Source: Tenggerimyces flavus (GTDB lineage Bacteria > Actinomycetota > Actinomycetes > Propionibacteriales > Actinopolymorphaceae). From it: a DNA stretch of 64,000 nt. The position numbers and the translations under genes were made by a program. The stretch spans positions 3,782,001-3,846,000 of the forward strand of contig NZ_JAFBCM010000001.1 of the NCBI RefSeq assembly GCF_016907715.1, in the 5' to 3' direction. A model generated the notes under the pieces. The model was not told the DNA's origin, made no database searches, and saw only the letters and a program-made list of their open reading frames with translations. Shown here one piece after another: positions 7,028-15,072 of this stretch. Within the stretch, counting starts at the first letter, position 1, and each line of letters starts with the position of its first letter.

Positions 7028-8242
7028 CTAGAGGTCGAGGGCTCCGCTGCGGGCATGGACGACCGCGGACACGCCCGAGACGAAGGCGTCGAGCCCGAGG
7101 TCCAGCTTGCGCCCGTCCCGGAGCCGCACCGCCACCGACGAGTTCAGCTCCTCGCGTGCCCCGACGACCGCGAGGTACGGCACCTTCCGCAGCTGAGCGG
7201 AACGGATCCGCGCCCCGAGCGACTCGTCGCGGTCGTCCAGCTCCACCCGCAGCCCCGCGTCGAACAGCGACCGCTCCACCGAAGCCCCGTACGGCGAGGA
7301 CCCGACCGGCACCACCACGACCTGCACCGGCGCGAGCCACGGCGGCATGGCGCCGGCGTGCCGCTCGAGCAGGTACGCGGCCATCCGCTCCATCGACGAC
7401 AGCACCGAGCGGTGCACGATCGCGGGCCGCTGCCGCGACCCGTCCGGCGCGATGTACGACAGGTCGAACCGCTCCGGAAGCACCAGGTCGATCTGCACGG
7501 TCGACAGGGAGAACTCCTTGCCGGACGCGTCGTACACCTGGATGTCGATCTTCGGCCCGTAGAACGCCGCCTCGCCCTCCACCCGCTTCGCGTCCATGCC
7601 CGCCAAAGACAAGGCCTCCCACAGCAGAGCCTCGGCCTTCTCCCAGCCCTCGTCGGAGCCCGGGTACGACTTGCCCGGCCCGCGCACCGCGACCTGCACG
7701 TACGCGGGCGAGATCCCGAGGACCGCGTACGCCTCCTGGATCATCCGCAGCGCCAGCGCGGCCTCCTCCGCCGCCTGAGACACAGTGCAGAACACGTGCC
7801 CGTCGTTCAGGGTGATGCCCCGCACCCGGAGCAGCCCGCCCAAAGACCCGGACCGCTCCTTGCGGAACATCTGGTCGTACTCCGCCAGCCGCAGCGGCAG
7901 CTCACGGTGCGACCGTCCGCGAGAGCCGTAGACGAGGATGTGGTGCGGGCACAGCACGGGCCGGAGGACGAGCTCGTCGCCGCCGACCGGGAACGGCGGG
8001 AAGATGTCCTCGCTGAAGTGTTCCCAGTGCCCGGACCGTACGTACAGCTCTCGTTTACCGACGGGAGGGGTGCGGACGTGTTTGTAACCGGCTCGTCGTT
8101 CGGCGTCGATCATGTAGCGCTCCAGCTCGGACACCATCGCGGCGCCGTCGGGCAGCCACAGCGGGAAGCCGGCGCCGGCGAGCTCGTCGGTGGCGTAGAT
8201 GCCGAGGTCGCGGCCCAGCTGGCGGTGATCTTGAACGTCCAT
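7028..8242 (-). CDS. thrS: Threonyl-tRNA synthetase, short form lacking TGS and editing domains
   Basis: 404 residues against ~640-690 for bacterial ThrRS. The protein starts directly at the class II catalytic core (HRQLGRDLGI) and ends with the anticodon-binding domain (~305-395). All three zinc ligands that bind threonine are kept: Cys98 (RPVLCPHH), His149 (NDGHVFC) and His277 (AIVHRS); motif 2 (MFRKERSG) and GEAAFYGPKID are intact. There is no N-terminal TGS or Ser-tRNA editing domain, so misacylated Ser-tRNA must be cleared in trans or by another ThrRS. TAGGAG lies 10 nt before ATG. Expression is probably controlled by the upstream leader. Confidence 0.9.
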   Translation of the reverse strand: MDVQDHRQLGRDLGIYATDELAGAGFPLWLPDGAAMVSELERYMIDAERRAGYKHVRTPPVGKRELYVRSGHWEHFSEDIFPPFPVGGDELVLRPVLCPHHILVYGSRGRSHRELPLRLAEYDQMFRKERSGSLGGLLRVRGITLNDGHVFCTVSQAAEEAALALRMIQEAYAVLGISPAYVQVAVRGPGKSYPGSDEGWEKAEALLWEALSLAGMDAKRVEGEAAFYGPKIDIQVYDASGKEFSLSTVQIDLVLPERFDLSYIAPDGSRQRPAIVHRSVLSSMERMAAYLLERHAGAMPPWLAPVQVVVVPVGSSPYGASVERSLFDAGLRVELDDRDESLGARIRSAQLRKVPYLAVVGAREELNSSVAVRLRDGRKLDLGLDAFVSGVSAVVHARSGALDL

Positions 8243-8283
8243 GTCGAAAGGCTCCTAAGAATGGGGTGGAGCGACCCCAGGGC

Positions 8284-8315
8284 AAAGAAAACGCCCGGGA
8301 GTCACTCCCGGGCGT
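8284..8315 (-). terminator. thrS leader attenuator (intrinsic terminator)
   Basis: Read on the minus strand, ACGCCCGGGA and TCCCGGGCGT pair around a 5-nt loop (10 GC-rich base pairs) and are followed at once by TTTTCTTT. It sits between the threonine leader peptide and thrS, where it would stop transcription unless an alternative fold forms. Confidence 0.8.
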
Positions 8316-8328
8316 CGGTGCGGCAGCG

Positions 8329-8388
8329 TCAGCGAGCCGCTCCGCCGGAAGTGGCGGGCGGCGTCGTCGTCTGCTGCAACGCGTACAT
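8329..8388 (-). CDS. Threonine-rich leader peptide of thrS
   Basis: A 19-codon ORF, MYALQQTTTPPATSGGAAR, with three consecutive Thr codons (ACG ACG ACG) and a fourth Thr after two prolines. It ends 13 nt before the attenuator hairpin. TAGGGT lies 7 nt before the ATG, so the message is probably leaderless and translation begins at the RNA 5' end. By analogy with amino-acid operon leaders, stalling at the Thr codons when charged tRNA-Thr is short should favour antitermination of thrS. The alternative antiterminator fold was not computed. Confidence 0.75.
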   Translation of the reverse strand: MYALQQTTTPPATSGGAAR

Positions 8389-8395
8389 GCCGTAA

Positions 8396-8401
8396 ACCCT
8401 A
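8396..8401 (-). promoter_or_regulatory. -10 box of thrS leader transcript
   Basis: TAGGGT on the minus strand, 7 nt before the leader ATG, matches the actinobacterial TANNNT pattern of leaderless genes. No convincing -35 is seen. Confidence 0.5.
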
Positions 8402-8464
8402 TGCCAGAACACCCCGGCGGCGCGACGTCTTTGAGCAGGGTCGATCACTCCGTGTCGCGAGCGG

Positions 8465-8470
8465 TAGCGT
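8465..8470 (+). promoter_or_regulatory. -10 box of dapA
   Basis: TAGCGT, followed after 7 nt by the ATG at 8478 with no Shine-Dalgarno sequence in between. This fits a leaderless transcript and argues against the in-frame GTG at 8469, which lies inside the -10 box. Confidence 0.5.
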
Positions 8471-8477
8471 GACACCC

Positions 8478-9395
8478 ATGGCTCCCACGACTCAGCACGC
8501 AGCCGGGAGGCCAGCGCCGTTCGGGCGCGTCCTCACGGCGATGGTGACCCCGTTCACGGCGGACGGGGCACTCGACCTCGACGCCGCGCAACGGCTGGCC
8601 ACCCACCTCGTCGACAACGGCAACGACGGACTCGTCGTCTCCGGCACCACGGGAGAGTCGCCCACGACGAGTGACGCCGAGAAGGAGTCCCTGCTCCGTG
8701 CCGTTCTCGAGGCCGTCGGCGACCGGGCGACGATCGTCGCCGGCGCCGGCACCAACGACACCCGGCACGCGGTCGAGATGACCCAGCAGGCCGAGAAGGC
8801 CGGCGCGCACGGGATCCTCACCGTCACCCCGTACTACAACAAGCCGCCGCAGGAGGGCCTGCTCGCGCACTTCCGCGCGGTCGCCGACGCGACCAGCCTG
8901 CCGGTGATGCTGTACGACATCCCCGGCCGTACGGGCACCCCGATCGCGACCGAGACGCTGGTCCAGCTGGCCGATCACGAGCGGATCCAGGGCGTCAAGG
9001 ACGCCAAGGGCGACCTCAGCGGGATCACCGAGGTACTGGCCCGCACCAACCTCGCCTTCTACAGCGGCTCCGACGAGAACAACCTGGCCCTGCTCGCGAT
9101 GGGCGCGACCGGCATCGTCAGCGTGGTCTCGCACGTCGCCAGCCCGGAGTACGCGGCCATGCTGCGCGCGATCGACGAAGGCGACCTGGCGACGGCCCGC
9201 GACCTCGACCGCAAGCTGGTGCCGGCGTTCAAGGCGATCATGACCCGGACGCAGGGAGCGATCATGGCGAAGGCCGCGCTGGAGCTGACCGGCGTGCTGT
9301 CGACCCGGTCCGTACGTCCGCCGCTCGTCCCGGCGAACGAGGAACAGATAGGCCAGCTCAGTGCCGATCTCCAGGAGTCCGGGCTGATTCGATGA
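8478..9395 (+). CDS. dapA: 4-hydroxy-tetrahydrodipicolinate synthase DapA
   Basis: Condenses pyruvate with aspartate semialdehyde in lysine and diaminopimelate synthesis. The class I aldolase barrel shows GTTGESPTT near the N-terminus, the PYYNKPPQEGL loop with its catalytic Tyr, YDIPGRTG, and the Schiff-base Lys in IQGVKDAKGD. 305 residues from the preferred ATG. It overlaps the RNase J gene by ATGA, an arrangement that is very common in actinobacteria. Confidence 0.96.
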   Translation: MAPTTQHAAGRPAPFGRVLTAMVTPFTADGALDLDAAQRLATHLVDNGNDGLVVSGTTGESPTTSDAEKESLLRAVLEAVGDRATIVAGAGTNDTRHAVEMTQQAEKAGAHGILTVTPYYNKPPQEGLLAHFRAVADATSLPVMLYDIPGRTGTPIATETLVQLADHERIQGVKDAKGDLSGITEVLARTNLAFYSGSDENNLALLAMGATGIVSVVSHVASPEYAAMLRAIDEGDLATARDLDRKLVPAFKAIMTRTQGAIMAKAALELTGVLSTRSVRPPLVPANEEQIGQLSADLQESGLIR

Positions 9396-11083
9396 GCCAC
9401 CCGCACCCCGAACTAGGCCCGCCCCCGGAGCTCACCTCCGGCGGCCTCCGCATCATCCCGCTCGGCGGCCTCGGCGAGGTCGGCCGCAACATGACGGTCT
9501 TCGAGCACGAGGGCCGGCTGCTGATCGTCGACTGTGGCGTGCTGTTCCCCGAGGACCACCAGCCCGGCGTCGACCTGATCCTCCCGGACTTCGAGCCGAT
9601 CCGGGACCGCCTCGACCAGATCGAGGCGATCGTGCTCACGCACGGCCACGAGGACCACATCGGCGGCGTTCCGTACCTGCTGCGCGAACGTCCTGACATC
9701 CCGCTCGTCGGCTCGCGCCTCACGCTCGCGCTGATCGAGGCGAAGCTGCGCGAGCACCGGCTGCGAGACGTGCCGCAGGTCGTCGTCCGCGAACGCGAGC
9801 GCGCCTCGTTCGGGCCGTTCGACCTGGAGTTCGTCGCGGTCAACCACTCGATCCCGGACGCGCTCGCGGTCGCGATCCGTACGGCGGCCGGGCTGGTGCT
9901 GCACACCGGCGACTTCAAGATGGACCAGCTGCCGCTGGACGGGCGGCTCACCGACCTGCGCGCGTTCTCGCGGCTCGGCGAGGAGGGCGTGGACCTGTTC
10001 CTCGTCGACTCGACGAACGCCGAGGTGCCCGGCTTCACCACGGCCGAGCGCGACATCGGCCCGGTGCTCGACCGCATCTTCAGCCACGCCGAGCGCCGCA
10101 TCATCGTCGCCTGCTTCGCCTCGCACGTGCACCGCGTGCAGCAAGTGATGGACGCGGCGGTCGCGCACGGCCGGAAGGTCGCGTACATCGGCCGCTCGAT
10201 GGTCCGCAACATGGGCGTGGCGCGCGACCTCGGGTTCCTGAACGTTCCCGGCAACACGCTGGTCGATCCCAAGGACCTGGAAAACCTCCGGCCGGAGGAG
10301 GTCGTGCTGATCTCGACCGGTTCGCAGGGCGAGCCGCTCTCGGCGCTGTCCCGGATCGCCGGGCGCGACCACCCGCTGATCCGGGTGGAGCCGGGCGACA
10401 CGGTCGTGCTGGCGTCGTCGTTGATCCCGGGCAACGAGAACGCGGTCTACCGGGTGATCAACGGCCTGACCCGCTGGGGCGCGAAGGTCGTCCACCGCGG
10501 CAACGCGCTGGTGCACACGTCCGGCCACGCGTCGGCGGGCGAGTTGCTGTACTGCTACAACATCGTCCGGCCGTCGAACGTGATGCCCGTGCACGGCGAG
10601 ATCCGGCACATGCGCGCGAACGCCGAGCTGGCGTACCTCACCGGCGTACCGAAGGACCAGGTCGTGGTCGCCGAGGACGGCGTCGTGGTCGACCTCGTCG
10701 ACGGGGTCGCGCGGATCGTCGGCAAGGTCGAGTGCGGGTACGTCTACGTCGACGGCTCGTCGGTGGGTGACGTGACCGAGGCCGACCTCAAGGACCGGCG
10801 GATCCTCGGTGAGGAGGGCTTCATCTCGGTGATCGTCGTCATGGACTCGGTGACGGGCAAGATCACCGGCGGCCCGCAGATCCAGGCCCGCGGCTTCGTC
10901 GAGGACGACGCGGCGTTCGACGACGTACGCCCGCGGATCGTGGACGCGCTGGCCACGGCGGCGAAGGACGGCGTGGACGACGCCCACCAGCTGCAGCAGG
11001 TGATCCGCCGGACGATGGGCAAGTGGGTCAGCGACTCCCACCGCCGCCGCCCCATGATCATCCCCGTGGTGATCGAGGTCTGA
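9392..11083 (+). CDS. rnj: Ribonuclease J
   Basis: A 563-residue metallo-beta-lactamase/beta-CASP RNase that degrades and matures RNA with endo- and 5'-3' exonuclease activity. The metal motif H84-G-H86-E-D88-H89 (THGHEDHIGG) is intact, as are the HTGDFK strand, the beta-CASP segment (STGSQGEPLSAL) and the HTSGHAS motif; the C-terminal domain is complete. It overlaps dapA by ATGA, so both probably come from the leaderless dapA promoter. Confidence 0.95.
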   Translation: MSHPHPELGPPPELTSGGLRIIPLGGLGEVGRNMTVFEHEGRLLIVDCGVLFPEDHQPGVDLILPDFEPIRDRLDQIEAIVLTHGHEDHIGGVPYLLRERPDIPLVGSRLTLALIEAKLREHRLRDVPQVVVRERERASFGPFDLEFVAVNHSIPDALAVAIRTAAGLVLHTGDFKMDQLPLDGRLTDLRAFSRLGEEGVDLFLVDSTNAEVPGFTTAERDIGPVLDRIFSHAERRIIVACFASHVHRVQQVMDAAVAHGRKVAYIGRSMVRNMGVARDLGFLNVPGNTLVDPKDLENLRPEEVVLISTGSQGEPLSALSRIAGRDHPLIRVEPGDTVVLASSLIPGNENAVYRVINGLTRWGAKVVHRGNALVHTSGHASAGELLYCYNIVRPSNVMPVHGEIRHMRANAELAYLTGVPKDQVVVAEDGVVVDLVDGVARIVGKVECGYVYVDGSSVGDVTEADLKDRRILGEEGFISVIVVMDSVTGKITGGPQIQARGFVEDDAAFDDVRPRIVDALATAAKDGVDDAHQLQQVIRRTMGKWVSDSHRRRPMIIPVVIEV

Positions 11084-11097
11084 CGCACCTGACGCGG

Positions 11098-11173
11098 GTG
11101 ATCATGAACGTGATCATGAAGGCGTAGCCGTCGTATACGCCGGGTTTGCCTTCATGATCACGGACATGATCAC
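11098..11173. repeat. GATCATGAACGTGATCATG dispersed inverted repeat, copy A
   Basis: Arms of 26 nt (11098-11123 and 11148-11173) match at 24 positions. Each arm itself contains two TGATCATG units. It fills the gap between convergent rnj and the multicopper oxidase gene, whose stop codon (11170-11172) lies inside the right arm. A related copy is at 31561-31635. Confidence 0.8.
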
Positions 11174-12723
11174 GTGGTCTGGAACGTCGCCATCATCGCC
11201 ATGTCCTCGTGCTCGAGGTTGTGGCAGTGCATCAGGTACGGGCCGGTGTAGTCGCTGAACCGCACCGCCACGTCCACGATCTCCGTCGGCTTCACGTCGA
11301 CCGTGTCCTTCCACCCCGCGTCCAGGTCGCCCGGACCCTTGCCCCGCCGGCTCACCACCTGGAACGGGTCGAGGTGGACGTGCACCGGATGGTGCAGGTC
11401 CGACACGAACCGCCAGATCTCGATCTCACCCAGCTTCGGGTCGGCGTCGACCCGCCGAGGGTCGTACGAGCGCTGGTTGATCCGCCAGCCCTTGTGGTCC
11501 CCGACGTTGCCGCGCTGGAACTTCCACTCCCGCGTCCGCACTGCCTTCGCCGGGTCGAGCGTCTCTACCGTGCTGAGCCGCGCCGGTACCCGCGCGTCGT
11601 CGCGCACCTTCTTCGCGACGCGGAATCGCATCACGTTCACGGTCCCCGGCGCCTCGCCGAACCCGTTCGTCAGCGTGACCTCCGTGCCCACCGCGAACGA
11701 GGAGAAGTCCACGACCACGTCGAAGCGCTCGCCCGCCGCGAGGTCGATCGACGTGCGTTCCGACGGCTGCGCCAGCAGCCCGCCGTCCGAGCCGATCTGG
11801 ACGAACGGCACGTTCTTCCCACCAGCGTTGAGCATCAGCCGGTAGCGCCGCGCGTTCGACGCGTTCAACAGCCGGAACCGGTACCGCGCGGAGTCGACCT
11901 CGAGCACCGGCCACGGTGCGCCGTTCACCAACACGACGTCGCCGAGCAGCCCCTCCATGTACGCGCCGGCGATCCCCGGCTCGCCCCGCAGCGAGGCGTC
12001 CGAGCTGGGATACAGGAACGTCCCGTCGGCGTCGAACGACCGGTCGGTGATCATCAACGGGATCTCGCGCGAGCCCGACGGCAGCGACAGCGCGCCCTCC
12101 TCGTCGTCCCGGACGAGATGGAAGCCCGCCAACCCCCGATAGACCTGCGGAGCGGTGAAGTCCATCCGGTGGTCGTGGTACCAGAGCGTCGCTGCTCGTT
12201 GGTCGGACGGATAGACGTACGAGCGCTCGCCGGTCGTGAGCTTGCCGAGCATCGCCGGCTCCCCGTCATGTCCGACGGACGGCTTCCACCCGTCGTTCGG
12301 CAGGCACAGGTCGATCGCGCTGCCGTCGTGCTCGGCCGGCGTGTGACCGCCGTGCAGGTGCACCGCGGTCGGAACAGGCAGGTCGTTGCGGTGCCGTACG
12401 GAGATCTTCCGGCCGCTCCGCGCCTCGATCGTCGGCCCCGGGAACACCCCGTCGTACCCGAAGATCTTCGTCTTCAGCCCCGGCAGGATCTCCGCGGTCG
12501 CCTCGCGCTGCACGATCTCGTAGTAGTCGGTGGCGCCGTCGGTCCGGATCGGCTTCTTCACCGGCGGAATCGGCAGCGGCACCGTGAACGGCTTCGGCAG
12601 CGGCGCCTCGCTGCGCAGCACCTGCCCGGTCTGCCCGTTCAGGAACTGGCAGCCCGCGAGCGACCCGGCCACCGCGGCGGCACCGGCCAACCCGAGCAGC
12701 CCGCGTCGGGACAGTCGGCTCAT
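11170..12723 (-). CDS. Tat-exported multicopper oxidase
   Basis: 517 residues with three cupredoxin domains. A twin-arginine signal (SRRGLLGLAG) with a lipobox-like AGC suggests export as a folded, copper-loaded enzyme, possibly lipid-anchored. The copper ligands are present in four clusters: HLHGGH, WYHDHRMD, HHPVHVHLDPF and MHCHNLEHEDMAMM. It resembles CotA/SufI-type oxidases of phenols or metal ions. The start is the ATG that overlaps the upstream membrane gene by ATGA; a longer frame has no signal sequence at its start. Confidence 0.92.
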   Translation of the reverse strand: MSRLSRRGLLGLAGAAAVAGSLAGCQFLNGQTGQVLRSEAPLPKPFTVPLPIPPVKKPIRTDGATDYYEIVQREATAEILPGLKTKIFGYDGVFPGPTIEARSGRKISVRHRNDLPVPTAVHLHGGHTPAEHDGSAIDLCLPNDGWKPSVGHDGEPAMLGKLTTGERSYVYPSDQRAATLWYHDHRMDFTAPQVYRGLAGFHLVRDDEEGALSLPSGSREIPLMITDRSFDADGTFLYPSSDASLRGEPGIAGAYMEGLLGDVVLVNGAPWPVLEVDSARYRFRLLNASNARRYRLMLNAGGKNVPFVQIGSDGGLLAQPSERTSIDLAAGERFDVVVDFSSFAVGTEVTLTNGFGEAPGTVNVMRFRVAKKVRDDARVPARLSTVETLDPAKAVRTREWKFQRGNVGDHKGWRINQRSYDPRRVDADPKLGEIEIWRFVSDLHHPVHVHLDPFQVVSRRGKGPGDLDAGWKDTVDVKPTEIVDVAVRFSDYTGPYLMHCHNLEHEDMAMMATFQTT

Positions 12724-13169
12724 GACTTCGCCTTCACCCGACGCGTCTTGCGAGCGCCCGACGTGAACGTCCAGATCGCGAAGAACACGTTGACCAACAC
12801 AACGGTCACGCCGAGCGGGATGTGGACGGCGAGGCTCTGGGAGTACCCGAAGATCTCCTGCACGAACTCCAGCACGAACATGCCGAGCGGAGCGAACGCC
12901 ACCCACCACCGGCCGCGGCCCGCGATCGCGTAGACCAGCCCCGCGACGAACATCGACATCGCGAACAACGTGACGATGTGCGCGTTCATCTCATGGAAGC
13001 CCAGTGCGTCGACCGATCCGGACAGGTACGAGCCGGCGAGGATCGGCTGCATGATCGTCGCGACGGCGTGCAGCAGCGCGAGGATCCGTAAAGCCCACAG
13101 CGACTTTCGCGGCCTTCTCGCCACGGGCGGTGGGGGCGCCGACTCGGCGATGCCGGCAGTAGTTGTCAC
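12720..13169 (-). CDS. Four-helix membrane protein, partner of multicopper oxidase
   Basis: 149 residues with about four transmembrane helices (ILALLHAVATIMQPILAG; HIVTLFAMSMFVAGLVYAIAG; a third around FAPLGMFVLEFV; a fourth around IPLGVTVVLVNVFFAI) and a basic C-terminus. His and Met residues in the helices (FHEMNAHIV) could bind metal or haem. GTG at 13169 is chosen because GGAGGA lies just before it. ATGA overlap with the oxidase gene implies joint function, for example electron transfer or assembly; this is inference. Confidence 0.75.
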   Translation of the reverse strand: MTTTAGIAESAPPPPVARRPRKSLWALRILALLHAVATIMQPILAGSYLSGSVDALGFHEMNAHIVTLFAMSMFVAGLVYAIAGRGRWWVAFAPLGMFVLEFVQEIFGYSQSLAVHIPLGVTVVLVNVFFAIWTFTSGARKTRRVKAKS

Positions 13170-13213
13170 GACTCCTCCAGTACGGTGCACGATTCGCGGC
13201 CGATGGCGACTCT

Positions 13214-13234
13214 ATATGTCGTCTGTCTACATAT
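13214..13234. promoter_or_regulatory. Candidate PadR operator
   Basis: ATATGT (13214-13219) and ACATAT (13229-13234) form an inverted repeat with a 9-nt spacer. PadR-type repressors are known to bind ATGT/ACAT inverted repeats of about this spacing. It lies between the padR gene and the divergent membrane-protein/oxidase operon, so it could control both. Confidence 0.55.
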
Positions 13235-13341
13235 CCATCGGGAATGACCCCGGATACCTGCCTCAGGGTCACCCGGGACCGACCCCCAGACCTGCTCCGC
13301 ACGCTGTCGCGCCATCCGTCCCATCGATAGGCTCGCTACCT

Positions 13342-13665
13342 ATGAAGGCCGACAGCATTCGTGGGCACCTGGACGCGCTGCTTCTCGCGGCGCTCGAGGA
13401 CGGGCCGCTCCACGGGTACGCGATCATCGAGGCACTACAAGCGCGCAGCGGAGGCGTACTCGACCTGCCGACCGGCAGCGTGTACCCGGCACTGCGCAGG
13501 CTCGAGCGGGCGCGCTACGTCAGCGGCAAGTGGAGCACGGTCGGTGGCCGGCGGCGCCGTACGTACCAGCTCACGCGCGCCGGCAAGGAAGCTCTGGCAG
13601 GGGAGCGGGCCGAATGGTCGCAGTTCACCTCCGCCATCAACGGTGTCCTCGGCGGCAACGCATGA
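13342..13665 (+). CDS. PadR-family transcriptional regulator
   Basis: 107 residues. The PadR winged helix runs from MKADSIRGHLDALLLAALED through HGYAIIEAL, a PTGSVYPALRRLE recognition region and GRRRRTYQLTRAGKEAL. TAGGCT (13328-13333) 8 nt before the ATG suggests a leaderless message. It overlaps the next gene by ATGA and so heads a three-gene operon with two membrane paralogues, the usual arrangement for PadR with its permease-like targets. Confidence 0.93.
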   Translation: MKADSIRGHLDALLLAALEDGPLHGYAIIEALQARSGGVLDLPTGSVYPALRRLERARYVSGKWSTVGGRRRRTYQLTRAGKEALAGERAEWSQFTSAINGVLGGNA

Positions 13666-14333
13666 TCAGCACGCAGACCAGCCCGATCACCGCGTACGTC
13701 TATGCGGTGCGGCGCTCCCTGCACGGTCCGCGGCGAGCGCGCATCGACCTGATCGAGGAGCTCACCGACGGCCTGCGCGACGCCGCCGAGGCGCATCGCC
13801 AGGCAGGCCTGACGCGCGTCGACGCCGAGCAGCGTGCGGTCGCCGAGAGCGGCACGGTCGCCGAGGTGGCTGCCGCGATCCAGCCGGAACTGATCGCGAA
13901 GCAGGGCCGCCGCACGGCGATGCTGCTCGCGCTCGGCATGCCCGGCCTGGTGCTGTTGTGGGACGTACCGTGGAAGATCGGCGGTCCGTGGAGCACCGCG
14001 ACGCCTCCGGCGACCTTGTTGCTGTCCGACATCGTCACCTGGATTGGTCTCTCGGTCGGAGTCGTCGGCCTCCTCGCCGTTCTGGGGCTCTCGCTCGGCG
14101 CGCGGCTCTCGATCCCTACCGCTGTGGTGACGCGTTCGCTGGGCGTGCTCGGCGCGGCCGCGCTCGCGTTCACGATGGTCGCGTCCGTCGGTATGGGTTT
14201 CGCCAACCCCGCTGAGGCGATGGGCGCGTTCATGTCCTCCTGGATCGGCCTGTCGGTGATGACCGCGACGCTGCTGGCCGTGCCGGCGTTGACGTTCTCC
14301 GTGGTCCGCTCGATCAAGGTGGTGCCGTCATGA
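13662..14333 (+). CDS. Membrane protein with permease-prefix domain, paralogue 1
   Basis: 223 residues. The N-terminal ~75 residues are a soluble helical permease-prefix domain (VRRSLHGPRRARIDLIEELT, ESGTVAEVA), followed by about four transmembrane segments (LALGMPGLVLLW, IGLSVGVVGLLAVLGLSLG, LGVLGAAALAFTMVASVGMG, a last one near the C-terminus). It is translationally coupled to padR and to a 227-aa paralogue. Such proteins often form a membrane module regulated by PadR. The function is unknown. Confidence 0.82.
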   Translation: MISTQTSPITAYVYAVRRSLHGPRRARIDLIEELTDGLRDAAEAHRQAGLTRVDAEQRAVAESGTVAEVAAAIQPELIAKQGRRTAMLLALGMPGLVLLWDVPWKIGGPWSTATPPATLLLSDIVTWIGLSVGVVGLLAVLGLSLGARLSIPTAVVTRSLGVLGAAALAFTMVASVGMGFANPAEAMGAFMSSWIGLSVMTATLLAVPALTFSVVRSIKVVPS

Positions 14334-15013
14334 GCCGCGGTCCGATCGCCGACCACGTGGCCGCTGTCAACTCAGCCTTGCGCGGACCGCGTCGCCGTCG
14401 TACGGACCTGCTCGGCGAGCTGCGCGACGGCCTCGACGACACGGCCGCCGCGTACGTCGCCGCCGGTCTGACGGCCGACGAGGCGGAGCGCCGAGCGGTC
14501 GCCGACTCGGGAACGGTCGCCGACCTCGCGCCCGCCTACCAGGCCGAGCTCGCGGCGGACCAGGGCAAGCGGATGGCGATGCTGCTCGGGCTGATCATGC
14601 CGGCGAACTACCTCGTCTGGAACCTGCTGTGGCGCCAGGACGGCTCGCTCACCTGGGAGCCGGGTGCCCTCTACCGGTTCCTGTCCGAGACGGTCGACCT
14701 GCTGGGCTTGGCGAGCGGGGGTGTCGCGATCGTCGGCCTGCTGATGCTGGTGTGGTTCGCGCGTCGCGGACGCGACTCGGACCGGGTCGTGCGCGGCCTG
14801 GTCGGCGCCGAGGCCGTCATGATCGCCGGGACGGTCGGGGCGGCGGTCTGGATGAACCTCATCGACCCCGGGCAGACCCAGGACGCCGTGCGGACCGTCG
14901 GCACACCCGTCATGGTGGTCGGGCTGCTCACGGTCGCCGCGCTCGTCCTGCAGGCGCGGGCGCTGTGGCGTACGTACTCCGCGATGCCGCGACGCGCCGC
15001 CCTGGTGGCGTAA
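14330..15013 (+). CDS. Membrane protein with permease-prefix domain, paralogue 2
   Basis: 227 residues, ATGA-coupled to paralogue 1 and clearly homologous to it: NSALRGPRRRRTDLLGELRDGL and ADSGTVADLAPAYQAEL align with the same blocks upstream, followed by a similar set of about four transmembrane segments. The tandem duplication with divergence suggests a heterodimeric membrane complex. No catalytic motif is visible. Confidence 0.82.
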   Translation: MSRGPIADHVAAVNSALRGPRRRRTDLLGELRDGLDDTAAAYVAAGLTADEAERRAVADSGTVADLAPAYQAELAADQGKRMAMLLGLIMPANYLVWNLLWRQDGSLTWEPGALYRFLSETVDLLGLASGGVAIVGLLMLVWFARRGRDSDRVVRGLVGAEAVMIAGTVGAAVWMNLIDPGQTQDAVRTVGTPVMVVGLLTVAALVLQARALWRTYSAMPRRAALVA

Positions 15014-15072
15014 CCCGTCTGGTCGGCACCGCTTAAGCTGCCGTGGTCGTCTGACGGGGAGAGCAAGTACCG

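Noticed and set aside
11209-12933. A 574-codon plus-strand frame opposite the multicopper oxidase
   Set aside because: Antisense shadow; the minus strand has the signal peptide and copper ligands.
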